From Antitrichia curtipendula (Eukaryota > Streptophyta > Bryopsida > Hypnales > Leucodontaceae): DNA of 64,000 nucleotides. The stretch covers positions 1,178,001 through 1,242,000 of the forward strand of contig OX579641.1 of assembly GCA_951230915.1 (NCBI GenBank), given 5' to 3'. Position 1 is the first letter of the stretch. Each line of letters starts with the position of its first letter. The position numbers were made by a program, and so were the translations under genes. The notes under the pieces are model-generated. The model saw nothing but the letters and a program-made list of their open reading frames with translations. It made no database searches and had not been told where the DNA came from. Shown here one piece after another: positions 47,201-57,271 of the stretch.

Positions 47201-48435
47201 AAGGCCAAGGGCATCTCAAGTGCAAGTTGAAGAAGGCCCTTCCCGGATTGAAGCAATCGGGGAGAGCTTGGTATAGGGATATTGATGCTATGTTTGCAAG
47301 GAAGGGCTTCCAAAGAGGCTATGCTGATCACTCCTTGTACACCATGCAAAGTTGTGAGCATTTGGTGATTGTGATCCTCTATGTGGATGATCTGATCCTC
47401 CTTGCAAGTAGCATGACCAAGATGCTTGAAGTGAAGGATATGCTCAAGAAGGAGTATGAGATGACGGATCTTGGAGAGTTGAAGTATTGCCTTGGAGTGG
47501 AGTTCAAGAGGGATAGGGCTGCCCGCACCATCACTATGAGCCAACGCAAGTACCTTGAAGAAATTCTCAAGCGGTTCAACATGGAGGAGTGCAAAGCCAT
47601 AGGTACACCACTTGAGACTAATGGGAAGTTGCCCAAGCTCACGGATGCTGAATTTGAAGAGGTGAGGGCTGAAATGCATGGTGTGCCTTACAAGGCAGCG
47701 GTGGGTTGTTTGATGTATGCCATGGTAGCCACAAGGCCTGATTTGGCCTTCCTGGTGAGTGTTGTGAGTCAACACACATCCAAGTATGGCCCAAAGCATT
47801 GGGCTGCGGTCAAGAGGGTGATGAGGTACCTTCAAGGCACACTTGGGCTGAAGTTGCAATTTGGAGGTGCCCACGTTACATTGCATGGCTTTTGTGATGC
47901 GGATTGGGCGGGTGATGAGGCGGATAGGAGATCCACCACCGGTTACGTGTTTATGCTTGGAGTGGGTGCCATTACTTGGAATTCCAAGAGGCAGCCCACC
48001 ATAGCTCTTTCTACAACGGAGGCGGAATACATGGCCATGAGCCAATGCACCAAGGAGGCCATTTGGTTGAGGCAACTCTTGGCTGATGTTGGCCTTGTCC
48101 AAGTGGAGAGCACACAAATCTTGTGTGACAACCAAGGAGCCATTGCTTTGGCCAAGAATCCCACCCACCACTCTCGGACGAAGCACATTGATGTGCAACA
48201 CCATTTCATTCGTGAACGAGTGGAGGCTGAGGTAATTGAACTCAAGTATGTGCCTACCCAAGCTATGGTTGCTGATGTGCTGACCAAGTCCCTTGGGAAG
48301 CCACAACACCAAAACTTGATTGAGAAGATGGGCCTTGGAGCCTTTGACCACTTGCAAAGTGGGAGTGTTGAAGATCATGTACATATTGTTGTAGACTATG
48401 TACATTCAGCCCTAGGAGTAGTGTTAGACTCTTAG
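44287..48435 (+). CDS. Ty1/copia gag-pol polyprotein, intact
   Basis: 1382 residues from ATG 44287 (MAASGGEG) to TAG 48433-48435; the start is the first ATG after the leader and coincides with the start of homology in the second copy. Gag with RIINKFNGENFGMWKFKM; CCHC zinc knuckle at about 225-238 (CFKCGKLGHIARHC); aspartic protease VDSGAT at about 278; integrase HHCC zone (LWHRRLGHLN ... CKGC) and D,D,E residues at HSDVCGP (~484), RSDNGGEY (~546) and NGLAERAN (~583); reverse transcriptase from WVFSTKRD (~885) with YVDDL (~1033); RNase H from CDADWAG (~1204) through STTEAEYMA and DNQGAIALAKN. Gag and pol share one frame, as usual in plant copia elements. No stop or frameshift. The last ~23 codons run into the 3' LTR. 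Confidence 0.97.
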   Translation: MAASGGEGVRIINKFNGENFGMWKFKMEMILAEKDLWEVVDGSEEPPSADGDPKIKKAFERKEKKAFALIAINLVDRQIAHIRHCKGPAQAWTTLCNIHETKSLSNILFLRWKFFTSKMQEEDDLLDHVNKIKALADELACLEAPVTDGDMVMTLLESLPPSYEFLITALETRPMKELTMEFVTARLMHEVTKRKENESQGEGSALVSRHGKGGNTKEFKETRTCFKCGKLGHIARHCKVSQAKGKERAHQASKEEEEEDFAFATQGGGDKANMFTWIVDSGATQHMTSCRDAFHTYQPISGKKIYLGDNGMVEALGMGTIIVEVQVKGETKRIQIHEALHVPKLHANLLSVSKLSLGGLKVHFNNVGCVVRSASGVLIASAPREGNLYLLHFTKVNGSSLACVAQGSPHGDLVELWHRRLGHLNVRSMKSLQHIVKGLNLSSCKHDWSSMVCKGCIEGKQARQPFPKDGATRATKPLELVHSDVCGPMKTTTIGGARYFLTFIDDFSRKVWVYMLKCKSEVFGRFETWKALVEAQSDCKVKVLRSDNGGEYVSKAFEEFLKAHGIEHHTSAPYTPQQNGLAERANRTIVEMARSMIHAQGLKFELWGEAVSTAVYTRNRCPTQALTSMTPQEAWSGIRPHVSHMRIFGCIAYALVPSAKRTKLDAKGIKCFFLGYCEGTKAYRLMCVESKKIIKSRDVTFLEDGGADPKLLEMSPSGSNGGPAQKVGTTPRVHLEDEDEDEEQGGEDEDLVEPKKKVATPQVKRSAIPSPSTSPREQERDQPLVEQDQPLEEQDQTMEEPRYPTRTRKPLGDWWLNHILPPQHEDQANVAFLGDPSTLGEVLNCEDASKWELAMQEEYKALIDKGTWDLAPLPSKRSSVGCKWVFSTKRDALGHIVRYKARLVARGFSQVEGVDFNETFAPVAKFSTIRCIVSIGAAMDLEMHQMDVKTAFLNPKLEEVIYMDQPLGFVQEGQGHLKCKLKKALPGLKQSGRAWYRDIDAMFARKGFQRGYADHSLYTMQSCEHLVIVILYVDDLILLASSMTKMLEVKDMLKKEYEMTDLGELKYCLGVEFKRDRAARTITMSQRKYLEEILKRFNMEECKAIGTPLETNGKLPKLTDAEFEEVRAEMHGVPYKAAVGCLMYAMVATRPDLAFLVSVVSQHTSKYGPKHWAAVKRVMRYLQGTLGLKLQFGGAHVTLHGFCDADWAGDEADRRSTTGYVFMLGVGAITWNSKRQPTIALSTTEAEYMAMSQCTKEAIWLRQLLADVGLVQVESTQILCDNQGAIALAKNPTHHSRTKHIDVQHHFIRERVEAEVIELKYVPTQAMVADVLTKSLGKPQHQNLIEKMGLGAFDHLQSGSVEDHVHIVVDYVHSALGVVLDS

Positions 48436-48621
48436 TTAGACTTAGAGTCTCTTGGGTATTGCTTGTAGTCAAAGGCAGCCCATAGTGGTTAGTTATCCCA
48501 TAATGTATGTGCATAACTAGTGAAAGGCTTCTACCTTATGTTCAACCCACTCATGGGGTTTGGTATCTTCCTACCATCTAAGTAAAGCCTTTCTTCCATT
48601 GAAGTACTTTGTATCTCAATA
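48366..48621 (+). repeat. 3' LTR (LTR C) of the intact copia element
   Basis: 256 bp, TGTTGAAGATC to ATCTCAATA. It contains the pol stop codon at 48433-48435. Confidence 0.92.
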
Positions 48622-50887
48622 CACACAACCAGCCTTCACTAGGTCTGATTACTACCATAAGCAACGTCTCACCCAAAATGAACTCAAAATCCAACAAAAA
48701 ACTTTTTTTTTTTTTAAATGCACTCCAAAGCTTCTCCTTTGACAAATATGACTTACACCACATGGTTTGTAGGTGAAAAGAGACAAAAGGCTGGTTGCTC
48801 CTCCAAGCTCCAAGATCTCCTCCAAATGATTTGAATTTCTCCCTCAAGCGCGTGGGCCCATAACCTATTGAGATTACAAAGGTATGAATGGAAGAAAGGC
48901 TTTACTTAGATGGTAGGAAGATACAAATGCCCATGAGCGGGCTGAACATAAGGTACAAGCCTTTCACTAGTCATCCACAAACCATGTGGGATAACTAACC
49001 ACAATGGGCTGCCTTTGGCTACAAGCAATACCCAATTGACTTTAAATCTAACTAAGAGTCTAATGCTACTTCTAGGGCTGAATGTACATGGTCTACACTA
49101 ATATGTACATGATCTTCAACACTCCCACTTTGAGAGTGGTCAAAGGCTCCAAGGCCCATCTTCCCAATCAAGTTTTGGTGTTGGGGCTTCCCAAAGGACT
49201 TGGTCAGCACATCAGCAACCATAGTTTGGGTAGGCACATACTTGAGCTCAATCACCTCAGCCTCCACTCGTTCACGAATGAAATGGTGTTGCACATCAAT
49301 GTGCTTTGTATGAGAGTGGTGGGTGGGATTCTTCGCCAAAGCATTGGCCCCTTGGTTGTCACACTAGATTAGTGTGCTCCCCTCTTGGATAAGGCTAACA
49401 TCAACCAAAAGTTGCCTCAACCAAATGGCCTTCTTGGTGCATTGGCTCATGGGCATGTACTCCGCCTCCGTTGTAGAAAGAGCTATGGTGGGCTGCCTCT
49501 TGGAATTCCAAGTAATGGCACCCACTCCAAGCATAAACACGTAGCCGGTGGTGGATCTCCTATCCCCCTCATCACCCGCCCAATCCGCATCACAAAAGCC
49601 ATGCAAGGTAACGTGGGCACCTCCAAGTTGCAACTTCAGCCCAAGTGTGCCTTGAATGTACCTCGTCACCCTCTTCACCACGGCCCAATGCATTGGGCCA
49701 TACTTGGACATGTGTACACTCACAACACTCACCGGAAAGGCCAAATCAGGCCTTGTGGCTACCATGGCATACATCAAGCAACCCACCGATGCCTTGTAAG
49801 GCACACCTTGCATTTCAGCCTTCACCTCTTCAAGGTACTTGCCTTGGCTCAAGGTGATGGTGCGGGCAGCCCTATCCTTCTTGAACTCCACTCCAAGGCA
49901 ATACTTCAACTCTCCAAGGTCCGTCATCTCATACTCCTTCTTGAGCATAGCCTTCACTTCAAGCATCTTGGTCATGCTACTTGCAAGGAGGATCAGATCA
50001 TCCACATAGAGGATCACAATCACCATATGCTCACAACTTTGCATGGTGTATAAAGAGTCATCAGCATGGCCTCTTTGGAAGCCCTCCCTCACAAACATGG
50101 CATCAATATCCCTATACCAAGCTCTCCCCGATTGCTTCAACCTGGGAAGTGCCTTCTTCAATTTGCACTTGAGATGCCCTTGGCCTTCTTGCACAAAGCC
50201 TTGGGGCTGATCCATGTAGATCACCTCCTCTAGCTTGGGGTTGAGAAAATTCGTCTTCACATCCATTTGGTGCATCTCCAAGTCCATGGCTGCCCCAATA
50301 GTCACAATGCACCTAATGGTGCTAAACTTTGCAACGGGGGCAAATGTCTCATTGAAGTCCACGCCTTCCATTTGAGAAAAAATCCTAGCAACCAGCCTTG
50401 CCTTATACCTCACAATGTGTGCCAAAGCATCCCTTTTGGTGGAAAGCACCCACTTACAACTCACACTTGATCTCTTAGAACGAAGGGCTGCAAGCTCCCA
50501 TGTCCCTTTGTCAATGAGGGCCTTGTACTCCTCTTGCATGGCCAACTCCCACTTGTTTGCATCTTCACAATTCAACACCTCTCCAAGTGTGGATGGATCT
50601 CCAAGGAAAGCCACATTGGCTTGGTCTTCATGTTGTGGGGGAAGAATGTGATTCAACCACCAATCTCCAAGCGGCTTGCGAGTCCTTGTTGGATAACGTG
50701 GCTCCTCCATGGTCTGATCTTGCTCTTCCAAGGGCTAATCTCTTTCTACCAATGGTTGATCATGCTCTTGCTCCCTTGTTGAAGTACTTGGAGAAGGGCT
50801 TGCTGATCTCTTCACTCGGGGTGTAACCACCTTCTTCTTGGGCTCCACCAAGTCTTCATCTTCCGCTGCTTGCTCTTCATCTTCATC
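48622..50887 (-). mobile_element. Inverted truncated copia copy: pol 3' part, LTR D, leader
   Basis: In minus orientation: pol from the integrase-RT linker (about 50887) to the RNase H end (49052), LTR D 49121-48866, primer-binding site 48865-48853 and leader sequence to 48622, where it abuts LTR C. A 3' pol end joined by a single LTR to a 5' leader is the order of a one-LTR circle or a tandem pair. Confidence 0.88.
49052..50887 (-). pseudogene. Copia reverse transcriptase / RNase H fragment, broken
   Basis: The minus-strand frame reads ATRPDLAFPVSVV, YVDDLILLA, CDADWAGDEGDRRS and KNPTHHSHTKHID, close to the intact element. Lesions: TAG at 50736-50738 near the start (LEEQDQ region), a ~100-bp in-frame deletion between KYLEE and VKAEM relative to the intact copy, and TAG at 49364-49366 just before the CDNQGA motif. 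Gag, protease and integrase are missing; homology stops at about 50887. Confidence 0.92.
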
Positions 50888-52156
50888 TCCTAAATCAACA
50901 TGATCACATAAATCAACACAAAGGTTGTCTAAGCCACGATCGCTCCTAAACAACATGATCACATAAATTATTGAAAGCTAACCATTAGTCAATGTAATTT
51001 GAATTAAAAATATGAACATAAATTTGAATTCAATATCAATGGTTCAAATGTTTTTGCAAGATGTGGGCACTTATAGCCCTTCAATTTTGTGAAATTATAA
51101 TTTTTATTAAGAGCATTCCTCTATTCGACATTCTCTAATTAAGATAAACAAATGATTGCTATAAAAATATCGCCTAAATTTACTGCTTTCACTGTCAAAA
51201 AACACCCTCCAATTTTATATTATCCTGATGTTTGAAATCCTACTATTGTGGACAATATAACCCTATAACTCTAAGGCCAAAGAACCAAAAGACTAAGATT
51301 GTGAAATCTAAAATCAAAGACCATAAACCTTGCAATATAAGATATTGAAACCCTAAACCCTTACATTCACTTTAATCTAAACCCTAAACCCTAAGCCCTA
51401 AAGCCCTTGAACCCTAAAATAACCTAAAACCCTGAAAACCCTAAGTCCTAGAAACCCTAAACCCTATGAACGCTGAATTCTGAAATCCTTACCTCTAAAA
51501 ATGCTGAGGAGTTTCTTATTATTACATTAATAATAGATAGTTAATACATTAATACAAGATGGTTTGAAATTTGCTATTAGAAATAAAAACTAACTCCCAG
51601 TATTTATCTAGCAAAACTAGTGCCAACTCTAGCATATGTATTTGAAATGAATATTAATGAACCCGTACTTTTTTTACTTTCTGTATTTTTTTCATATTCT
51701 ATTTTTTTTCATTTTTTTTTTTCATTTACATTTTTAGCATTATCTTTATTTAAATTTTTTAACTATTTTCAGTGTTTTGAGTTATTTCGTTTTTTTATTT
51801 TTTTATTTTTTTGGAGAATTGTGAGTTCCTTGCTGTCATGGCATATATTTCACATGCTTCATGCATGAAGAATTATCTTAGGACAATAAATTGATGTTCT
51901 CTGCAAATGGCAAAGCATCGAATATGAATTCGGGATTCCTTGGCTCACTAGGAAACTGACAGTGTTCAAAGCTAGGTTTGCTTTGCTGAGTCTCATTGAC
52001 CCTTAGAGTCCCTTGCAACGATACCAACTTTGAATGCAACAAAATTCCACATGTCAGTGAGGATTTGAAATACCGGTCAAGATTCGAATTCTAAATTTTC
52101 TGGCAGGAAATCAAGAGCTGCACGCCCTTCCTTCATGTTGTCAGGGCCGCGCGGAT
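50888..52156. other. AT-rich intergenic with degenerate telomere-like tract
   Basis: 51345-51470 holds about ten imperfect AAACCCTAA units (AACCCTAAACCCTAAGCCCT ...). 51660-51810 is T-rich. No gene that I can support. Confidence 0.6.
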
Positions 52157-52537
52157 ATGGAGAGATTGGTCAACATAAGCGGGAAACGGCAGCACGTAAT
52201 CCCTCGCCTTGTTGAATGCGGCACGTCATTCAAGATCGAATCCAACATCCGACATGAAGGAACGCGCCTCCATTTCAAAATGTCAAGGTGGAAATTCGGA
52301 GCTCGAGAATCCCAACCCAGTTTAGTCATAAGCTTTAAGGAACCTGAAGCTTTTTGTTTTCTACACTTGATTAAGCTGTGGAGGCTTTGGAGTGAGCAAG
52401 TCGTGCTACTTGCTAGTGCCATTTCCTCTTGTTGCTGGCACAAAAGGCTTTCAACTGATCCAGTCAATGCAAGGTATGCTACCGAGACTTCCAATTTCAT
52501 TGCTCATGATTGCTTCGATGATTTCGCTTCGCCCTAG
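52157..52537 (+). other. Unassigned open frame upstream of the DUF7869-like gene
   Basis: A 126-codon frame (MERLVNISGKRQHVIPRL...) ending TAG. No recognisable motif. It could be a 5' exon of the DUF7869-like gene or chance; about 1.05 kb of palindrome-bearing non-coding sequence separates it from the next coding block. Confidence 0.2.
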
Positions 52538-52871
52538 ACGACCCAGTTGTTCCTTAGATGAGAAATAGGCATCTGCGGAGAGAGAGAGAGACGCGATCCG
52601 GGAAGAGCAGTGGCTGCATTTAGTTTTGCCTGTGTCCTCGCCTGCAGCCGGATTAGATGAAGATTCAACTCCTGAGAAGGATGGAACAGAGGTTTGGGTG
52701 TACGTGGACACAATGATCATGTAGTATGGAGACGACAATGTTATATGTATATGATGTCTTATATCCACGGAATATGTATACGTATGTCTGAATGTACCAA
52801 ATGACTATCATTTGCTAGGGTGTTCGACAACCCCTATAACTTGTAGTTATTGCAGGATCTTGCGATGTCTA

Positions 52872-53397
52872 CATCATGGGATCCCACGACAGGAGTTCTG
52901 GGGCTTCCCTTCAGATGTGGATCAGGAGACCTCTACATAGATTAACTTGTGGTGCAGCCTATCGTGTCCTCCGTTTTCATGGAGGTATCGTGGGATCTCA
53001 CGATGTCTACATTACGGGATTTGGCAGTCGGATCAGGGGATCTCAGGATAGTTGATCTTGGGCTGCAACTTACAGTTTTCACCAAGTATTTTGAGAAATG
53101 GGGAATCGTGGGATCGCACGATACATGAATCCCGAGGTTTTTCTATCGTCTTATCCAGGGATGACTTGATAGCTCTGGCAGAGGATCTCGTGTCAGTCGT
53201 AATATGAAGCTATATGATACCATTTTCCGGGGATGGTAGTCTACATCCATGTTAGGGTCATCGAATCAAGTCTAGTTTGGAATCCTGTACGTGTAATGCT
53301 TAGCGCGATTCCAAATAATGCAAGCGACAATATCGCTTGGTTACAAAAGGAACCATCCCTAGTTTTCTTTATACATACATCGTGAGATCTCCTGATG
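52872..53397. repeat. Palindromes of the ATCGTGAGATCTCACGAT family, 5' cluster
   Basis: Copies at 52872-52890 (CATCATGGGATCCCACGAC), 52987-53004 (ATCGTGGGATCTCACGAT), 53105-53122 (ATCGTGGGATCGCACGAT) and 53378-53397 (CATCGTGAGATCTCCTGATG). Further members are at 54031-54052, 55011-55030 (intron), 56803-56823 and 56845-56864. The sequence between copies is unrelated. Confidence 0.88.
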
Positions 53398-53581
53398 AGG
53401 AAAACAGATAGTTGATAATGACCATTCCTCTTCTGATCACATGGTGATGTTGCATTGCATGACCTTGACTATAATGAGATGGATTCCATATGTTCTGCGC
53501 CTTGATTAGCATATCTGCTTTCACATGATTCAGAATGTTTGGGCAGATGTCGTATCCTGTACTGGACACGTGCTATGAATT

Positions 53582-56500
53582 TTGTCCCTGCCCTGCCTAA
53601 CTCTGTCTAGCCTTCATCCTATTGCAGATAATTGTGCTCCACCATTTTTCTCTTTTCGAAGAAGTTTACCGTTCTTGATGGTCTCAACGAGTCATTTGAA
53701 TGCTGGTGCCATAATTCCTCATTTCGAAGGACCAGGCGTGCATGGTGAATCACAAGCCTCCAGTGGTGCACCTGAATCATTCGCCAATGGTGATTGGGTT
53801 AGGCTGTTTGTTTATGGCTTCGGTGAAGTTGGAGCAGGAATGGTAAAAGAGGTTCGTCCTGAGGATCAGTGGCTTGGTGTGCCCATCCCGTGGACTTACA
53901 TTTTAGTTTGGGCTCAGTCTACCAAACCCGAATTTCAAGGTTTAAGGTGCGCACCCATTCAGATAGGGGTGAGATCTTTAGGGGACGCTCAAGAATGGAT
54001 AGTTTTGTGGAGAGCCGCCGACGTCGTTAGATCATCAGGAGATCCCCCGATGGATGCACGTCCGTATATTCGACAGGGAGCCTGGTGGGGTCTAGATGTG
54101 CATCGGAAAGACTCGAGCAGCGTCGTACTGTCGTTGGGTCGAATATTTAGTTGGGGGCCAGATGATCATTTTCAGGATGAAACACTTGGTGAGGACTATG
54201 TGGGTGTGACAATCCGCGAGGTTTTGTGGGGAATGAAGAGGATGTTATGTCTCACGCTCGGTGGCCACTGTCTGAGTGTTGGTTCCCGAATGGTCAGTCC
54301 TTAGAGGAGACCGTGCATCATTTTTCAGTAGTTCCGGACTTGGACGACCCTCTGGCTTATCTCGGCGATAGAATGAAAGCTCCGTATCGATTCGTAGTTC
54401 GTAAGCCATGTTTGGACATGATGGATTCACGGTACAATCGGAAAACTACTGACGAGGAGATTTGGAAGGTCACCTTGGCAAAATGCTGCAATCATTTGTG
54501 TTGCCAGCACTTCAACCAGTTCCAGACACTCCTTGTGAGGCAGAAATACTACTTGAAGGCATTTGAGGACCGCCGCGAGTATGGCATCTCTGTCGGAGGA
54601 CAACTTCATGAGCTTGATGGGAATCGGAAGAGAAAATTTGTCACATTAATGGAGATGGAAGTTTGTGCCACGGCATGGTACATAATTCACGGTATCCCAA
54701 AGTCGACATACCATAGTTACATAGAGAAGTATAACGAGGGCACTATTTCGGGAATGCACGGAAACAAGGGTGTTAAGCGCCCATGGATTCGAACTGTCTA
54801 GGTCACTGGAACTATGAAATCCATCATAGACGAGAACGCGGACCAAATGCCCCATCAAATGCACGAAATCGGGAACGTGCGAGTGGACACGCTGAAGTTC
54901 TTGACTGCGGGATGAAACTGGAAACACGTCCAGGCAGATGCCAACGAGGTATTTGTCCTACTTCTTGCTCAATGCGTGGCTGATTGTGATTTCCTACCAT
55001 GGGCTGTGATCATCGTGTGATCTCACGATGTTCTCTTGGATGTTGGGTGTTCAACTGTGCAGTTCTTCATTGTCAGTTGTACCCAGGCTATTTTGCGGTT
55101 CTCTTTTTTGTGCAGCTCAATGCGGACTACGGACTTCCTCCTGTCAGTCAATCCACTATTAGTAGACTGAGGAAGGAGCACTTCAACAATGTTTATATTA
55201 AACCTGTTGGAAGTTCATTTGCAAAGTGTAGCACATGCGACCAGCTTTAGCAATTTCTTCTGAAATCACCAAAGGGGTGCCCTCAGTATGTGGAGTTCAT
55301 GAAGCAACGCACTGAACATCTCAATCACCAAGCTTCTTGCCGTCGACTGTATGCGTCTTGGTGTGAGGAATCCAAACAAAACCCTCAGGAGATATTGTGT
55401 ATAATTCACGACAAGATGGATACAGCCAAGACGGCTTTACCAAGAATGCGGGTGACCACGAAGGCCACGGCGGGGTTGGGACAACTTCCACTTAGCGTTA
55501 CCGGTATGGTAGCCCATGGTCATGCTGATGGGGCTTACGCCTATTATGCTTCGTCTTGTTGGCCATGAGATTCCAACTTCACAATTTCGTCGCTGGCCAA
55601 ACTATTGCACCGGTTGGAGGGTCCACCAATTCAAGAGACAGGCGACCTGTTCTCGTATCCGCTGGCTAATCCGATGTTTGAGGCTCTTCTGAGGGGGAAA
55701 TCTAGATGTTTGGACAGCTTAACCCTTGTTGAACCAAGAGCTTGGGTCGGCTCCACTCCTCTTCCCCAAAATTTGTATCTTCAACTTGACAACTCTGCTA
55801 AGGATAACAAGAACTAGTACCTCATGGCGTTCTTGTCCCTGCTGACTGCACGAGGTGTCTTTAAAGAAATTCAAGTTGGTTTTCTACTTGTGGGACACAC
55901 TCATGAAGACATCGATGAGTATTTCAGCCATCTCTCGAAGGCCTTGAAGAGCAAAAACACTTTTGTTGTCGCGGACCTCATGAAGGCATTCCTGCAATCT
56001 CAAGAACTGTCATTTATGCCGGAGTTCATACAGGAAGTGGGGGACTTCAAGAGAAGGCCAATGGCACAAAAGGCACAAAAGGCAACCGTGAATAAGGGAT
56101 TCATGCTAATAGGCCTAGAGAAGTACATTCAATATTGGCAGAACGGAATGTCCAAATGCGACGAATTTGCGATGGTGTTCAGTCCATACGTGGAACATTG
56201 GAAGCGCGTGCTAATCGAGTTGAAGGAACCACTACCTGAATGTGCTGCTGAATTAGTGGAGGGTTTCTGGCCGAAGCACGACTGGAGGGTGCCTCGCACT
56301 GAAGGACCTCTCGCGGGGTTCACTGGAAATCCCTTTTACGTGATTCCGGAGGAGGAGGATCCCGAACCTTACTGCGGTCCTGCAAATGAAGCGCCTCTGG
56401 AAAGCTTCAATCCCTGGCTTGATATACGCCCAGGGTCATGGGTGCTTCTGAAACCCGAAAACCCAGCAATCTGTGTTGTATGGCAAGGAAGAGCACTATC

Positions 56501-56822
56501 TACCGTATGCAAAGTCAATGGAGATGCAAATAACGGGAAGTTCTTGATACAGTATTGGCGACCGGATAACTCAGAGAGTACCATGGAATTGAGGTACCGG
56601 AATTGCTGGGAGGGTAAATGGGTTGTTGAGAGAAGGGCCCTGGAATGGGTGGATGCTACTTGTGTTGTGTATTCAAACTGGTCCAAGATAGTAGATCCAA
56701 AGTCACTGACAATTCCAAAGAAGAGTAGGGAGGCTGCCTTAGTAAATTTGAATCGGGGAAACGAGGTTAACCTTGATGGACTCCCATGTTCGGATCTTCC
56801 TGATCATCGGGAGATCTTCTGA
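53582..56822 (+). pseudogene. DUF7869-like gene, broken by in-frame stops
   Basis: The coding block begins by about 53674 (MVSTSHLNAG) and ends at TGA 56820-56822. The N-terminal part (FANGDWVRLFVYGFGEVG ...) is unassigned. One frame change occurs in a G run near 54220 (WGNEEDVMS resumes). Then come CCNHLCCQHF, a likely intron (GAG/GTATTT at about 54948 to TTTTGTGCAG before 55114) and LNADYGLPPVSQSTISRLRKEHF, CSTCDQL, DKMDTAKTALPRM, LQLDNSAKDNKN and FLLVGHTHEDIDEYFS. The last two are the acidic signature blocks of the family, which I know as DUF7869, a widespread, probably transposon-related family whose QLDN...GHTHEDID residues suggest an RNase H-like transposase fold (inference). In-frame stops: TAG 54799, TGA 54912, TAG 55248, TGA 55566, TAG 55815. 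The C-terminus (RPGSWVLLKPEN ... VVWQGRAL) is open for 332 codons. Confidence 0.8.
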
Positions 56823-56844
56823 TCCTTTCTATGGGCCATGCCGC

Positions 56845-56864
56845 CATCGTGAGATCTCCTGATG
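56845..56864. repeat. 3' copy of CATCGTGAGATCTCCTGATG
   Basis: Identical to the copy at 53378-53397 and in the same orientation, so the two bracket the coding block as direct repeats 3.45 kb apart. Confidence 0.9.
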
Positions 56865-57271
56865 AAATCTCAACCACTTAGCGCAGTCAAGAGTTGTACT
56901 TCTGTGTTTTAGTATGACTGCTTGTAGACACCATTTTCTTGCGGCTGTTGTCTATGGCATGTAATACGTATGTCAGCATAATGAAAACATCTATTTCGGT
57001 ATGCTACGGTTTATTCTCTGGATGCAACTTAGAATAATTTTGTTCATACCTGAAGTGTGGCTTCGGCTTTCTTTGATGTGTTGCATTGGATGTGGTTCAT
57101 GTTTGTATCAGATTGAAAGTGCAGTGCTTAGATTATGCGTCCTTCAGTATTAATCTATGTCTGCAATCTATTTCCCCTCACATTTAGTGAACAAGGGAAT
57201 TCAACTTTCATGGATTTCTTGATCTTTAGTTTCAAGAAGTAGGCAACCAGGTAGAGACCATTTCTAGTAGT
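56865..57271. other. Intergenic, nothing recognised
   Basis: Short stretch between the DUF7869-like pseudogene and the partial copia LTR; no supported feature. Confidence 0.4.

Larger units (their letters stand above)
42772..48621 (+). mobile_element. Full-length Ty1/copia retrotransposon, coding-intact
   Basis: 5' LTR 42772-43028, primer-binding site 43029-43042, long leader 43043-44286, one gag-pol frame 44287-48435, purine tract AAAGTGGGAG just before the 3' LTR at 48366-48621. LTR termini are TGTTGA...TCAATA. The two LTRs differ at a number of positions (for example ATTCATTACTATTG against ATTGAAGTACTTTG near the end), so insertion is not brand new or the ends have exchanged with relatives. 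No 5-bp target duplication is seen (AGTGG left, CACAC right), because both flanks are pieces of other copies. Confidence 0.93.

Noticed and set aside
51345..51470. CCCTAAA-rich tract as a chromosome end
   Set aside because: Degenerate, about 125 bp and flanked by ordinary sequence; at most an interstitial telomere-like repeat.
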